46,762 bases of DNA from DATHVR01 sp035461175 (GTDB lineage Bacteria; Actinomycetota; Acidimicrobiia; Spongiisociales; ZC4RG35): contig DATHVR010000104.1 of NCBI GenBank assembly GCA_035461175.1, positions 1 through 46,762 of the forward strand, in the 5' to 3' direction. This document shows positions 8,217 to 16,190 of the stretch, piece after piece. The translations under genes and the position numbers were made by a program. Position 1 is the first letter of the stretch, and every line of letters starts with the position of its first letter. The notes under the pieces were generated by a model that ran no database searches, was not told where the DNA came from, and worked only from the letters and a program-made list of their open reading frames with translations.

Positions 8217-9434
8217 ATGAGTGATCAGCTCGCCGCCGCCGCCGAGGCGATGAAGGTTCCCCAGCCGATCGTCGAACGGTCGGCCCGCGCCCGCGCCGAT
8301 GCCACCGGTTCTTCCTACGAAGAGGTGCTGGCGGCCTGGGCGGGGGGCACCGACGTGGCCCCGGCCGCCGCTCCCGAGCCCGAGCCTGCCGAGACAACGG
8401 AGCAGGCTCCCGCGGCCGAGGAGGCGCCGGAGGAGACAGCACCGGAGCCGGCCGCCGCCCCGGCCGCACCCGAGTTTCCGGCGGCCGCCGCCATGGCGGA
8501 GCCCGAGCCCGAACTCGAGATCGAGCCGCTCCCTCTGGGCGAACGGGTTGGCATGGCGGGCAAGATCGGGGCCTGGACCGGAGCCGTTCTGGGCCTGGTC
8601 AGTCTGATTTTCAGTTCCACCTGGTTGCTGGGCCTCGCCTCCGTAGCGGGCGAGGAGGACGCGTACTCGCCGGCCGTCGAGGTCATGACGTCGCGCTTTT
8701 TGATCGGCGTCACGCTGGTGTCGGTCGTTTTCGGGATCGTGGTGGCCGCTTTCAGCCGCGGTGCGGCCGGCTGGATCCACCGTGGCGCCAGGCTGCAGGG
8801 TCGGTTCTCGGTTACGGTGCTCCTGGGTGCGGTGTTGGGAGTGGTATTGGGTCTCGCCGCCGGGGCGGTGATGCTGGCCGGATTCGGAGAAGCCATCGAG
8901 GGAGCCGAGCAACCCACCTCACTGCTCCGCATCGTTCCCAGCGTCTTCGTGGTGTTGGTGGGAGGCGCCCTTCTCGGATGGCTGACCTCGGTCCTGGTCC
9001 AGGTCATCGGCGTCCCGGTGGGAGTGGCCGAGGAGGATGCCAGCGAGATCTCCGAGGTTCGGGGACGGCTGTCGGCGGCGGTCAGCATTCCGGTCGCCGC
9101 CCTCGTCCTCCTGATGCTGCTGGTGGTCCCGCTCGGCATCGTGTTCATCCGCTCCAACGAGATGGCATCGGGCGGGGCGGCGGTGCTGGCCGTCTTCGCC
9201 GCGGCCGCCATTCTCGGCATCGCCACCATGTCGGCCAGCCGTCCGACGATGCGGGTCACTTTCGGCGAGGTGCTGGTGGCGGTGGCGGGGATCGCCACCG
9301 TCGTGCTGATCATCTTCGCCGTCATCCAGACGCAGTCGGGTCCTCACGAGGAAGAGGAAGCAGAAGCGGAAGCACCGGCCGAGGAGGTCGAACAGACCGA
9401 TGAGGCCGCCGCCCCGTACCTCACCTTCCTGTAG
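8217..9434 (+). CDS. Polytopic membrane protein with acidic Pro/Ala-rich N-terminal arm
   Basis: A 405-aa protein in three parts. Residues 1-45 form a small helical unit ending in the phrase YEEVLAAWAGG, which looks like a short soluble interaction module. Residues 46-105 are low-complexity Ala/Pro/Glu. The rest has about seven or eight hydrophobic segments (roughly 115-380), arranged as pairs of helices. The C-terminus is again acidic (EEEEAEAEAPAEEVEQ). I do not recognise the membrane domain. It sits beside the cytochrome oxidase genes but on the opposite strand and convergent with them, so a respiratory role is only a guess. Start ATG is the first in frame, preceded by a weak GGGGCCG. Confidence 0.8.
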   Translation: MSDQLAAAAEAMKVPQPIVERSARARADATGSSYEEVLAAWAGGTDVAPAAAPEPEPAETTEQAPAAEEAPEETAPEPAAAPAAPEFPAAAAMAEPEPELEIEPLPLGERVGMAGKIGAWTGAVLGLVSLIFSSTWLLGLASVAGEEDAYSPAVEVMTSRFLIGVTLVSVVFGIVVAAFSRGAAGWIHRGARLQGRFSVTVLLGAVLGVVLGLAAGAVMLAGFGEAIEGAEQPTSLLRIVPSVFVVLVGGALLGWLTSVLVQVIGVPVGVAEEDASEISEVRGRLSAAVSIPVAALVLLMLLVVPLGIVFIRSNEMASGGAAVLAVFAAAAILGIATMSASRPTMRVTFGEVLVAVAGIATVVLIIFAVIQTQSGPHEEEEAEAEAPAEEVEQTDEAAAPYLTFL

Positions 9435-9443
9435 CCTCCCGAA

Positions 9444-9773
9444 TCAGCCGTCGTCGAGGGTGACGGCCACCCGGGCTCCGTCCCGGTCCTCCCAATCCAC
9501 CCGCACCGGGTCTCCGCTCCGTAGGTGGTCCCGGAGGTGGCCGGGAGGGAAGGCGTAATCGGCTCCGGGAAGAAGGGCGAAGGTGTGCTGTTCCCCGTCG
9601 GCCAGCACCGTGAACGATTCCACGTCGTTCAGTTCGCCCACGACGTCGACCACGATCCCGGTGACCGTCCCGGTGTCGGAGTCGAGGTCAGAGACGGAAC
9701 AGGCGGCGAGGAGAAGACCGACGGCGATGCAGGTCAAGAGCACTTGGCGTACCCGACCGGCCGCGATCATCAC
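9444..9773 (-). CDS. Small lipoprotein at the end of the cytochrome oxidase operon
   Basis: A 109-aa protein with a signal peptide ending in lipobox LLAAC (Cys25). About 80 residues of predicted beta-rich domain follow (TGTVTGIVVDVVGELNDVES), which resembles small OB-like or barrel domains. It overlaps the start of the subunit IV gene by 4 nt (ATGA), so it is the last cistron of the oxidase operon and probably coupled. The outward, membrane-tethered location and the operon suggest a part in oxidase assembly or an accessory subunit, but that is inference. No metal-binding Cys, His or Met cluster is visible. Confidence 0.75.
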   Translation of the reverse strand: MMIAAGRVRQVLLTCIAVGLLLAACSVSDLDSDTGTVTGIVVDVVGELNDVESFTVLADGEQHTFALLPGADYAFPPGHLRDHLRSGDPVRVDWEDRDGARVAVTLDDG

Positions 9774-10081
9774 CCGCGAATGACGAGGATGCCCATCGCT
9801 CCCAGCACCACGGCGTAGCAGCCGAGGGCGAGCAGGAAGCCGGCGGTGAAGAAGCGGTTGAGGAGCGGCTTCTCGAAGCGCAGATGCATGAACCAGCCGA
9901 CCACGATGACGAACTTGAGCAGAGCGAGGATGATCAGCAGAGCTACGTTGATCCCGCCCAGGTCGAGGGCATCGTCGATATAGAACAGCGCCACCTCGAT
10001 GGCAGTGAGCACGGCCAGGAGGGCGGCGATCTTCCAGTACTGGCCGATGGAGGGGTGCTCGTGATGGGCTTGATCGGTCAT
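9770..10081 (-). CDS. ctaF: Cytochrome c oxidase subunit IV (prokaryotic type)
   Basis: A 103-aa protein with three hydrophobic helices (about 18-38, 43-64, 73-100). The central phrase LLIILALLKFVIVVGWFMHL, followed by RFEK, is the signature of the bacterial COX4/CtaF-CyoD group. This small subunit stabilises the CuB site in heme-copper oxidases. It lies 4 nt downstream of the subunit III gene on the same strand and overlaps the following lipoprotein gene. Length is normal for the family. The N-terminus is hydrophilic and His-rich (QAHHEHPS), likely cytoplasmic. Confidence 0.9.
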   Translation of the reverse strand: MTDQAHHEHPSIGQYWKIAALLAVLTAIEVALFYIDDALDLGGINVALLIILALLKFVIVVGWFMHLRFEKPLLNRFFTAGFLLALGCYAVVLGAMGILVIRG

Positions 10082-10085
10082 GTCT

Positions 10086-10712
10086 CTATACCTGGGCCGC
10101 GTCGATGAGATAGACGACGGTGAAGATGACGATCCAGATGATGTCGACGAAGTGCCAGTAGAGACCCACCAGCTCGAGGTTCATCCCGTGGTTCTCCGAG
10201 AGGCGGCCCTTGAAACGGGAGATGCCCCACAAAGAAAGGAGCATGATGATCCCGATGGCGACGTGGGCGCCGTGGAAGCCGGTGAGTACATAGAAGGCCG
10301 ACGCCACCGGGTTGGTGGTCAGCTTCATGTCGTAGTGCACGATGAACTCGGTGAACTCGAAGACCTGCCCGGCCAGGAACACCGAGCCCAGCGCCGCGGT
10401 GGCGAACAGCCAGGTACGGGCCTGGCCCTGGTCGTCACGGGAAAGGGCATTGTGGGCCAGCACCATGGTCAGCGAGCTCATGAGCAGCACGAAAGAGCTG
10501 ACCGAGGTGAAGGGGATGTCGTAGATCTCGGCCGGATAGATGCTGAACCCGGGGCGGTTCGAATAGAGCAGGTAGTTGGTGATGAGGGCGCCGAAGAACA
10601 GGAACTCCGAGCTCAGGAACAGCCACATCCCCAGCTTGCGGTTGTCGACCCCGGTCGATTCGTGCTCGACGTGGCCGTGGGCCCCGGCCTCTTCGTGGAT
10701 GACTTCGGCCAT
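10086..10712 (-). CDS. ctaE: Cytochrome c oxidase subunit III
   Basis: The 208-aa protein has five hydrophobic helices, the short bacterial form lacking the first two helices of mitochondrial COX3. Diagnostic phrases are KLGMWLFLSSEFLFFGALI (about 26-44), EFTEFIVHYDMKLTTNPVAS, LTGFHGAHVAIGIIML and LYWHFVDIIWIVIFTVVYL. An N-terminal His/Glu-rich segment precedes helix 1. Subunit III binds lipid and keeps the proton pathway active. Its ATG overlaps the subunit I stop, and the subunit IV gene begins 4 nt after it, so all three are one transcript. Confidence 0.95.
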   Translation of the reverse strand: MAEVIHEEAGAHGHVEHESTGVDNRKLGMWLFLSSEFLFFGALITNYLLYSNRPGFSIYPAEIYDIPFTSVSSFVLLMSSLTMVLAHNALSRDDQGQARTWLFATAALGSVFLAGQVFEFTEFIVHYDMKLTTNPVASAFYVLTGFHGAHVAIGIIMLLSLWGISRFKGRLSENHGMNLELVGLYWHFVDIIWIVIFTVVYLIDAAQV

Positions 10713-12790
10713 CAGGTGGTCTCCAGGGGCTCGAGGGTCTCGTCCTCGGGGGCGTCGGGCTCAGCGATGTCGTCGGTCGAGTCATCGTGGTCGTGCTCGT
10801 CGATGGGGTGTTCGTCCTCGAGGGGCTCGATACCCCATCCGATGAAAGCCGAGATTGCCATCAGCGCTCCCAGCACCAGCAGGGCCTTGCCCCAGGCTTC
10901 GACGTGGTAGATGATGCCCCATCCGATGAACGGCATCGACAGCCCCACCAGGAAGGGGAAATAGGAGGGGTTGGGGAGATGGATTGGAGCCGGAGGATTG
11001 AGCCCGACGTACTCGTGGTTGGCGATGACCTCGTCGGCCTCTGGACGGCGCACGGCCCTGCCCTCAGCGTCCTCGGTGTACTTCTGGCGCCAGAAGTCGT
11101 CCAGGGATCGGATCTCGGGTGACACCGCGTAGTTGTACTCGGGCGTCGGGTTAGGGATGGTCCACTCGATGGTGCGGGCATCCCAGGGATCCAGGCCGGA
11201 TGGCTCGCCGTTGGTCTTGGAGCGCCACCAGTTGTACATGAACACCAAGATCGAGGCGGCGATGGTGAAGGCGCCCCAGGTGGCGAGTTCGTTCCACAAC
11301 TCCAGCCCGGTCTCGGGGGCGTACTTCCAGGTGCGGCGCACCATTCCCTGCAGCCCCAGCCAGTGCATGGGGGCGAAGGTGAGGTTGAAGCCGATCATCA
11401 TCAACCAGAAGTGGAGCTTGCCCAGGCGCTCATTCATGATCCGGCCCCGCAGCTTGGGATACCAGTAGTAGAGGCCCGAGAAGATGCCGAAGATGGCTCC
11501 CCCGAAGAGCACGTAGTGGAAGTGGGCCACGATGTAGTAGGTGTCGGTCTGTTGCCAGTCGGAGGGGACGACGGCGTGGGTGACGCCCGACAGGCCACCG
11601 ATGACGAACATGGCCACGAAGCCAATCGAGAACAGCATCGCCGTGGTCAGTCGTATCTTCCCCAGCCACATCGTCCCCAGCCAGTTGAAGATCTTGATCC
11701 CGGTGGGGACGGCGATGGTCATGGTGGCGAGACCGAAGGCGGCCTGGGCGACGGGGCTGATCCCCGACGAGAACATGTGGTGGGCCCACACCCCGAACCC
11801 GAGGAAGGCGATGGCGCCTCCGGCGAATACCACCGCGGAGTAGCCGAACAGCGGCTTGCGGCTGAAGACCGGCAACACCTCCGACACGATGCCCATCGCC
11901 GGGAGGATCAGGATGTAGACCTCGGGATGGCCGAAGAGCCAGAATAAGTGCTGCCAGAGGATGGGATCACCCCCGCCGCTGGCCTGGAAGAAGAGCGAGC
12001 CGAACTGCCGATCGAAGGTGACCATGAACAGTGCCACGGCGATGATCGGCAGCGAGAACAACAGCAGGAACGCCACCACGGTCGTCATCCACGAGAACAC
12101 CGGCATCCGCAGTAGGCGCATGCCCTTGGCCCGCATGTTGAAGACCGTAACGATGAAGTTGACCGAGGAGATCAGCGAGGACAGGCCCAGGATCTGTAGG
12201 CCCAGGGCCCAGTAATCCATCACCGTGCCCTGGGAGTAGAAGGGTCCGGCGTTGGGCTGGTAGCCGAACCAGCCGCCGTTGGGGGAATCGGCCAGGAAGT
12301 TCCAGCCCCCCGGGCCGCCGTTGACGGGGATGTTGCCGGTGATCCCGTCGGGGGTGATGGGGGCGAACGAAGTTCCGAAGATGAAGCTGGTGTAGAGGAA
12401 CACGCCACCGAAGATGAATATCCACCATGACACGGCGTTGAGACGGGGGAAGGCGACGTCCCGTGCCCCCAGCTGCAGGGGCAGCAGGTAGTTGAAGAAG
12501 GCGGACGACACCGGCATCACGAAGAGGAAGATCATCGTCGTGCCGTGCATCGTGAACAGGGAGTTGTAGGCCCCGGCGGTCAGGAACTCGGAGTTGGCCG
12601 AGGCGAGATGGATGCGCAGGAACAGCGCCTCCAACCCTCCGAGCAGGAAGAAGAAGAAGGCGGCGTAGCCGTACATGACGCCGATCCGCTTGTGGTCGAC
12701 GGTCGTGATCCACGACCAGATGCCGCTCGAACCCCGCGGCTTGCGGTAGATGGTGGAGCTGGCCCCCGGCCGGGTAGCAAGGTCAGTCAC
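10712..12790 (-). CDS. ctaD: Cytochrome c oxidase subunit I (aa3/caa3 type)
   Basis: The catalytic heme-copper subunit. From GTG 12790 the protein is 692 aa, starting VTDLATRPGASSTIYRKPRG. Key motifs are present: GHPEVYILILP (the His-Tyr cross-linked pair), WAHHMFSSG (CuB His pair), VAHFHYVLFGG (heme ligands) and SWWIFIFGGVFLYTS. After the usual 12 helices there is a linker with an EYN motif, then two more helices and an acidic tail (about 655-692), an extension common in actinobacterial CtaD. A longer open frame reaches 12886, but its extra 32 residues come from GC-rich hairpin DNA, so I rejected it. It follows subunit II after a 194-nt gap. Confidence 0.94.
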   Translation of the reverse strand: MTDLATRPGASSTIYRKPRGSSGIWSWITTVDHKRIGVMYGYAAFFFFLLGGLEALFLRIHLASANSEFLTAGAYNSLFTMHGTTMIFLFVMPVSSAFFNYLLPLQLGARDVAFPRLNAVSWWIFIFGGVFLYTSFIFGTSFAPITPDGITGNIPVNGGPGGWNFLADSPNGGWFGYQPNAGPFYSQGTVMDYWALGLQILGLSSLISSVNFIVTVFNMRAKGMRLLRMPVFSWMTTVVAFLLLFSLPIIAVALFMVTFDRQFGSLFFQASGGGDPILWQHLFWLFGHPEVYILILPAMGIVSEVLPVFSRKPLFGYSAVVFAGGAIAFLGFGVWAHHMFSSGISPVAQAAFGLATMTIAVPTGIKIFNWLGTMWLGKIRLTTAMLFSIGFVAMFVIGGLSGVTHAVVPSDWQQTDTYYIVAHFHYVLFGGAIFGIFSGLYYWYPKLRGRIMNERLGKLHFWLMMIGFNLTFAPMHWLGLQGMVRRTWKYAPETGLELWNELATWGAFTIAASILVFMYNWWRSKTNGEPSGLDPWDARTIEWTIPNPTPEYNYAVSPEIRSLDDFWRQKYTEDAEGRAVRRPEADEVIANHEYVGLNPPAPIHLPNPSYFPFLVGLSMPFIGWGIIYHVEAWGKALLVLGALMAISAFIGWGIEPLEDEHPIDEHDHDDSTDDIAEPDAPEDETLEPLETT

Positions 12791-12954
12791 TGCCGGTGCC
12801 TCGCTTCGCTTCGGCGTGGGGGGACGACCCCCCTGCCCCCCGCACGGCCACCGTCTCGCCGAGTGCGCGCCTCGCCTGAGTGTCACTGACCTCGGTCGGA
12901 CTGTGGTTCCCCTCGGTACCGATCATCACAGCAGACCTCCAACTCGATGTTCTG

Positions 12955-12982
12955 ACTTCCGACTTCCGACTTCCGACTTCCG
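12955..12982. repeat. ACTTCCG heptamer array (4 units)
   Basis: Four perfect copies of ACTTCCG start 2 nt from the stop codon of subunit II and continue into ACTCACTG. The same heptamer appears twice at 39232-39245 and once near 17163, each time next to GAGT/ACTC-type repeats. The rest of the gap between subunits II and I (12791-12954) holds a GGGGGG-TCGT-CCCCCC hairpin and a fragment related to the palindromic element. Confidence 0.65.
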
Positions 12983-12984
12983 AC

Positions 12985-14082
12985 TCACTGATTGCTCCTC
13001 AGCCAGACGATGAGGGACTCGATTTCGGCCTGGGTGAGGCCAAGGTCGGGCATGAAGCTGCCCGGCTTCAGCGTCGGCGGGTCGGCCAGCCAGCGAGTGA
13101 GGGCGGCTTCGAAGCTCTCCCCCTCTTCGGGGAAGGCGGCGCCGGCGAAGGTGGTCCGGTACTGATCGCCGAAGTGGGTCAGGTTGGGACCGTTGAAGAC
13201 CTCGCGGGCGATGATGTTGTCGGCGACACCGGCGTCGTTGTCGGCGAAATCGACCGTGTGGCACTGGGTGCATCCCCGGTTGAGGAACACCTGCAGGCCG
13301 TCCCATTCCGGCGTCCCCTCGTCGGGAACCGCCGCCGGCTCGAGTTGTGCCGTCAGCCAGGAGTCGAAATCGGCCCGGGGGACCGCCTCCACGTGGGCAC
13401 GCATCAGCGAGTGGGAGAGGCCGCAGAATTCGGCGCAGTGGCCGTAGTAGGTGCCGGGATTGTCGGCCTGAAGCCGAAGCACCGTCTCCTGGCCGGGAAC
13501 CAGGTAGCGCTTGCCGTTGAGCTTGGGGACCCAGAAGTTGTGGACCACGTCGTCGGAGGTCATCACCGCGCAGACTTCTTCGCCGGCGGGCACCACCATC
13601 ACGTTGGCGGTTTCGACCGAGGTCCCGTCTGGGAGCCCGGGCATGTCGGAGTATCGGTATTCGAACCACCACTGATGGCCGATGACCTCGACCCGCATGG
13701 CGTCGGGGTCGCATTCGGTGAGGTCGAACACGGTCTGGACGGTGGGGACGGCGATCACAGCCAGGATGAGGGCCGGGATCACGGTCCAGATCACCTCCAG
13801 CTTGGCGTTGCCGTGGATCTGCTTCGGCTCCCGGCGGTTTGGACGGTCACGGAAGAGGATGGCGGCGACGATGATCGCGCCCTGGACCAGCACGAAAACC
13901 CCCGTGGCGATCCAAAACACAGGCCAAAACAGCCCATCGATGGTGCGGGCGAATGGTCCTGCGGGGTCGAGCGAGTTGAGGGGGGCGTCCTCGACCGTGG
14001 GGTCGATGAACTGGCACGCCGAGAGGGCGAGTGCCAGAGCAGCTACTCCCAGGAGACGAAGTGATCGGAATCGGGATCCCAT
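12985..14082 (-). CDS. ctaC: Cytochrome c oxidase subunit II with fused cytochrome c domain
   Basis: A 365-aa caa3-type subunit II. The N-terminus has a signal with lipobox LSAC (Cys23), then two transmembrane helices (about 51-77 and 95-118). The periplasmic-side cupredoxin domain carries the CuA ligands His181, Cys216, Glu218, Cys220, His224 and Met227 in GHCAEFCGLSHSLM, plus the aromatic QWWFEYRY. A class I cytochrome c domain (about 255-365) has CTQCH (heme attachment, 271-275) and a likely axial Met344 in FMPDLG. The fusion removes the need for a separate soluble cytochrome c. First oxidase subunit gene in the minus-strand series. Confidence 0.96.
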   Translation of the reverse strand: MGSRFRSLRLLGVAALALALSACQFIDPTVEDAPLNSLDPAGPFARTIDGLFWPVFWIATGVFVLVQGAIIVAAILFRDRPNRREPKQIHGNAKLEVIWTVIPALILAVIAVPTVQTVFDLTECDPDAMRVEVIGHQWWFEYRYSDMPGLPDGTSVETANVMVVPAGEEVCAVMTSDDVVHNFWVPKLNGKRYLVPGQETVLRLQADNPGTYYGHCAEFCGLSHSLMRAHVEAVPRADFDSWLTAQLEPAAVPDEGTPEWDGLQVFLNRGCTQCHTVDFADNDAGVADNIIAREVFNGPNLTHFGDQYRTTFAGAAFPEEGESFEAALTRWLADPPTLKPGSFMPDLGLTQAEIESLIVWLRSNQ

Positions 14083-14180
14083 CGGGCCGCATCATACGGT
14101 CCCCCGCCGAGTCGACCAACCCGCCTCGCCGGACGTGGCGCGGACGGGTCTGCCGCTTCGGTGCCAGGCGCTACCGGGCG

Positions 14181-14273
14181 GTGAGTGGTGGGTGGTGAGT
14201 CGGCCCCGGTGATCACAACCACGAGTCGGACTACTCAGAACTCATCACCCAGAACCCACCACTTAGAACCCGC
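14181..14273. repeat. GGTGGTGAGT-type intergenic repeat (copy 2)
   Basis: The left arm GTGAGTGGTGGGTGGTGAGT and the right-hand series ACTCAGAACTCATCACCC, AGAACCCACCACTTAGAACC form a loose inverted repeat. It fills the gap between ctaC and the upstream lipoprotein gene and could fold as a large stem in RNA. Confidence 0.6.
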
Positions 14274-14279
14274 TACCGC

Positions 14280-15116
14280 TCAAGCACCGAGGTCGGTGAG
14301 AGCCTGGTCCAGTTCGGCCGGGTCGAGGGTGCCTTCGAAGCGAGCAGTAATGGTGCCGGCATCGTCGGTGACGAAGACCCACGGCTCGGAGGGCAGGGCC
14401 CAGGTGTCGACGGCGTCCACGGTGACCAGCTCCTCGTAGCTGGTGGCGTCGAGGTTCTCGTAGATCTCGACGTGGAGGAAGTCGACCTCGGGATGAGCGG
14501 CCTGAACCTGCTTGGCGGTTTCCAGCACGGGTCCACAGGTGGCCGAGGTGCAGAAGGCAGGGGTGGCGAAGATCACCACCGTCGGCCGGTCGTCATTGAG
14601 GGCATCATCGAGTGAGAGGCGGTAGAAGTCGGGTTCGGGCTGAGGATCGGTGGTGATCTCGTCCAGCGGGTTGTCGTCCCCCGTGCGGGTCGCCACTGCG
14701 GGTGCCGTCTCCCCGACCTGGGGCATTGCGGTGTCGTCGGCCACCATCATCAGAGTGGGCTCGGTGGCGGCGTAGCCGTCGGCGGTGATGGAGATCGACC
14801 ACCCGCCGGGGGAGGGAAAGTCGACCGTGGCCCGATACAGCCCCCGCTGGTCGGGGACGGCCCAGACGAACTCGAGCGGCACGTCCTCCATCGTCTCATC
14901 GTTGGGTCCGACCAGGTCGGCGGTGGCTTCCAGGTCTGGCGAAGCCAGGAAGGCCTGGGTCTCGGTGTCGACCAGGCCGACCAGGACCCGCTGCTGACCC
15001 ACCTGGAGCGAGCCGTTGGAGGAGGCGACGATACCGATCGGCTGGGTCTGACCGCCGCAGGCCGCCAGTAGGACGACCGCCACGGCGAGAACAGGCTTGA
15101 GACGAGAACGCGTCAT
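14280..15116 (-). CDS. Lipoprotein with C-terminal thioredoxin-like domain
   Basis: A 278-aa protein from ATG 15116. It begins MTRSRLKPVLAVAVVLLAAC; Cys20 is the predicted lipid anchor. Residues 30-125 form an Ig-like or beta-sandwich segment (SNGSLQVGQQRVLVGLVDTE). Residues 165-278 resemble a thioredoxin fold: RPTVVIFATPAFCTSATCGP carries Cys189 and Cys194 in a CX4C arrangement rather than CXXC, followed by FLHVEIYEN and a cis-Pro-like segment SEPWVFVTD. Lying directly upstream of ctaC, it may deliver copper or reduce the CuA cysteines, in the manner of SCO1 or TlpA-type proteins; that is inference from context. A longer frame to 15218 is not needed. Confidence 0.82.
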   Translation of the reverse strand: MTRSRLKPVLAVAVVLLAACGGQTQPIGIVASSNGSLQVGQQRVLVGLVDTETQAFLASPDLEATADLVGPNDETMEDVPLEFVWAVPDQRGLYRATVDFPSPGGWSISITADGYAATEPTLMMVADDTAMPQVGETAPAVATRTGDDNPLDEITTDPQPEPDFYRLSLDDALNDDRPTVVIFATPAFCTSATCGPVLETAKQVQAAHPEVDFLHVEIYENLDATSYEELVTVDAVDTWALPSEPWVFVTDDAGTITARFEGTLDPAELDQALTDLGA

Positions 15117-15198
15117 GGGCGAAGTCTGCCCGGATCTCCTGGTTGTGCCAAAGGGCGGCTGTGGCTGGCCCACGTCAGGCCGGTAGCCTACGCCCATA

Positions 15199-16098
15199 GT
15201 GGAAATGCCCGTCGTCACTGTTGCCCCGTCGCCGGCGACCCGGAGGGGGCGCCTGTCGGCTTACCTGGCGCTGACCAAGCCGCGGATCATCGAGCTCCTC
15301 CTCATCACGACCGTGCCGGCCATGGTGCTGGCGGCCGGAGCCTGGCCGGGCACGTGGTTGGTGCTGGCCACCCTGATCGGAGGTTCTCTCTCCGCCGGCG
15401 GCGCCAACGCACTCAACAACTGGTTCGATCGTGACATCGACCAGGTGATGCGCCGCACCCGGAGACGCCCGCTGCCGGATCACGCCGTGGAGCCGAAGGC
15501 CGCCCTGGTGTTCGGAACCGTGCTGGGTGTGGCCGGGTTCATCTGGCTGTGGGTCTTCACCAACCTGCTGGCTGCGGTCCTTTCCACCGCCGCCCTCCTT
15601 TTCTATGTCTTCGTCTACACAATGGGTCTGAAGCGACGCACGACCCAGAACATCGTCATCGGCGGGGCGGCCGGGGCGGTCCCCGCCCTGGTGGGATGGG
15701 CGGCCGTGCGCGGTGACGTCGGTCTGGCCGCCTGGATTCTCTTCGCCGTCGTCTTCTACTGGACCCCGCCCCACTTCTGGGCTCTTGCTCTCCGCTACGA
15801 GAAGGACTACGCCGCCGCCGGAGTGCCCATGCTTCCGGTCGTGAAGGGAACCGAGGCCACAACCCGCTCCATGCTCACCTACTCGGGGACCATGGTGTTG
15901 GTCTCGCTGATGCTGGTCCCCGTGGCCAGGATGGGTTGGATCTACCTGCTGGCGGCGGTTGGAACGGGTGGGTGGTTCATGTGGGAGACGTGGCGGGTGC
16001 GCCGCGACCCCTCCCGGGCGATGAAGCTTTTCACGTCCTCGACCGTCTACCTCTCGGTGGTTTTCGCCGCCGTGGTGGTCGACGTGCTGGTCCGATGA
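15199..16098 (+). CDS. ctaB: Protoheme IX farnesyltransferase
   Basis: Converts heme B to heme O with farnesyl diphosphate, the first step to heme A for the oxidase encoded next door. A 299-aa UbiA-superfamily membrane protein with about nine helices. The first Asp-rich motif is NNWFDRDIDQVMRRTRRRPL, and the second conserved region contains YTMGLKRRTTQN, followed by IVIGGAAGAVPALVGW and WTPPHFWALAL. Start is GTG 15199 or ATG 15205, neither with a strong ribosome site. It is divergent from the thioredoxin-like lipoprotein gene, so 15117-15198 must hold promoters for both directions. Its stop overlaps the next small gene (ATGA). Confidence 0.95.
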   Translation: MEMPVVTVAPSPATRRGRLSAYLALTKPRIIELLLITTVPAMVLAAGAWPGTWLVLATLIGGSLSAGGANALNNWFDRDIDQVMRRTRRRPLPDHAVEPKAALVFGTVLGVAGFIWLWVFTNLLAAVLSTAALLFYVFVYTMGLKRRTTQNIVIGGAAGAVPALVGWAAVRGDVGLAAWILFAVVFYWTPPHFWALALRYEKDYAAAGVPMLPVVKGTEATTRSMLTYSGTMVLVSLMLVPVARMGWIYLLAAVGTGGWFMWETWRVRRDPSRAMKLFTSSTVYLSVVFAAVVVDVLVR

Positions 16099-16190
16099 CC
16101 GACACGCTCGTTCTGTTGCTGGTCTGGGTGTTTCCGGTCATGGTGGTGGGGCTGTTGGTGTGGAGGGCGGTCCGCAACCGCCGGAGCTGA
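16095..16190 (+). CDS. 31-aa single-helix membrane peptide
   Basis: ATG 16095 overlaps the ctaB stop (ATGA), and its own stop overlaps the lgt start (TGATG at 16188-16192). The peptide MTDTLVLLLVWVFPVMVVGL continues LVWRAVRNRRS: one hydrophobic helix with a positive C-terminal tail, so the C-end should face the cytoplasm. Two overlaps with real genes and the clean helix support translation. It might be a small oxidase-related subunit or simply a coupling device. Too short for homology-based assignment. Confidence 0.6.
   Translation: MTDTLVLLLVWVFPVMVVGLLVWRAVRNRRS

Noticed and set aside
12791..12886. N-terminal extension of cytochrome oxidase subunit I
   Set aside because: The extra codons come from GC-rich hairpin DNA related to the dispersed repeat and have no homology.
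12955..12982. CRISPR-like array
   Set aside because: Units are 7 bp and contiguous with no spacers; it is a simple tandem repeat.
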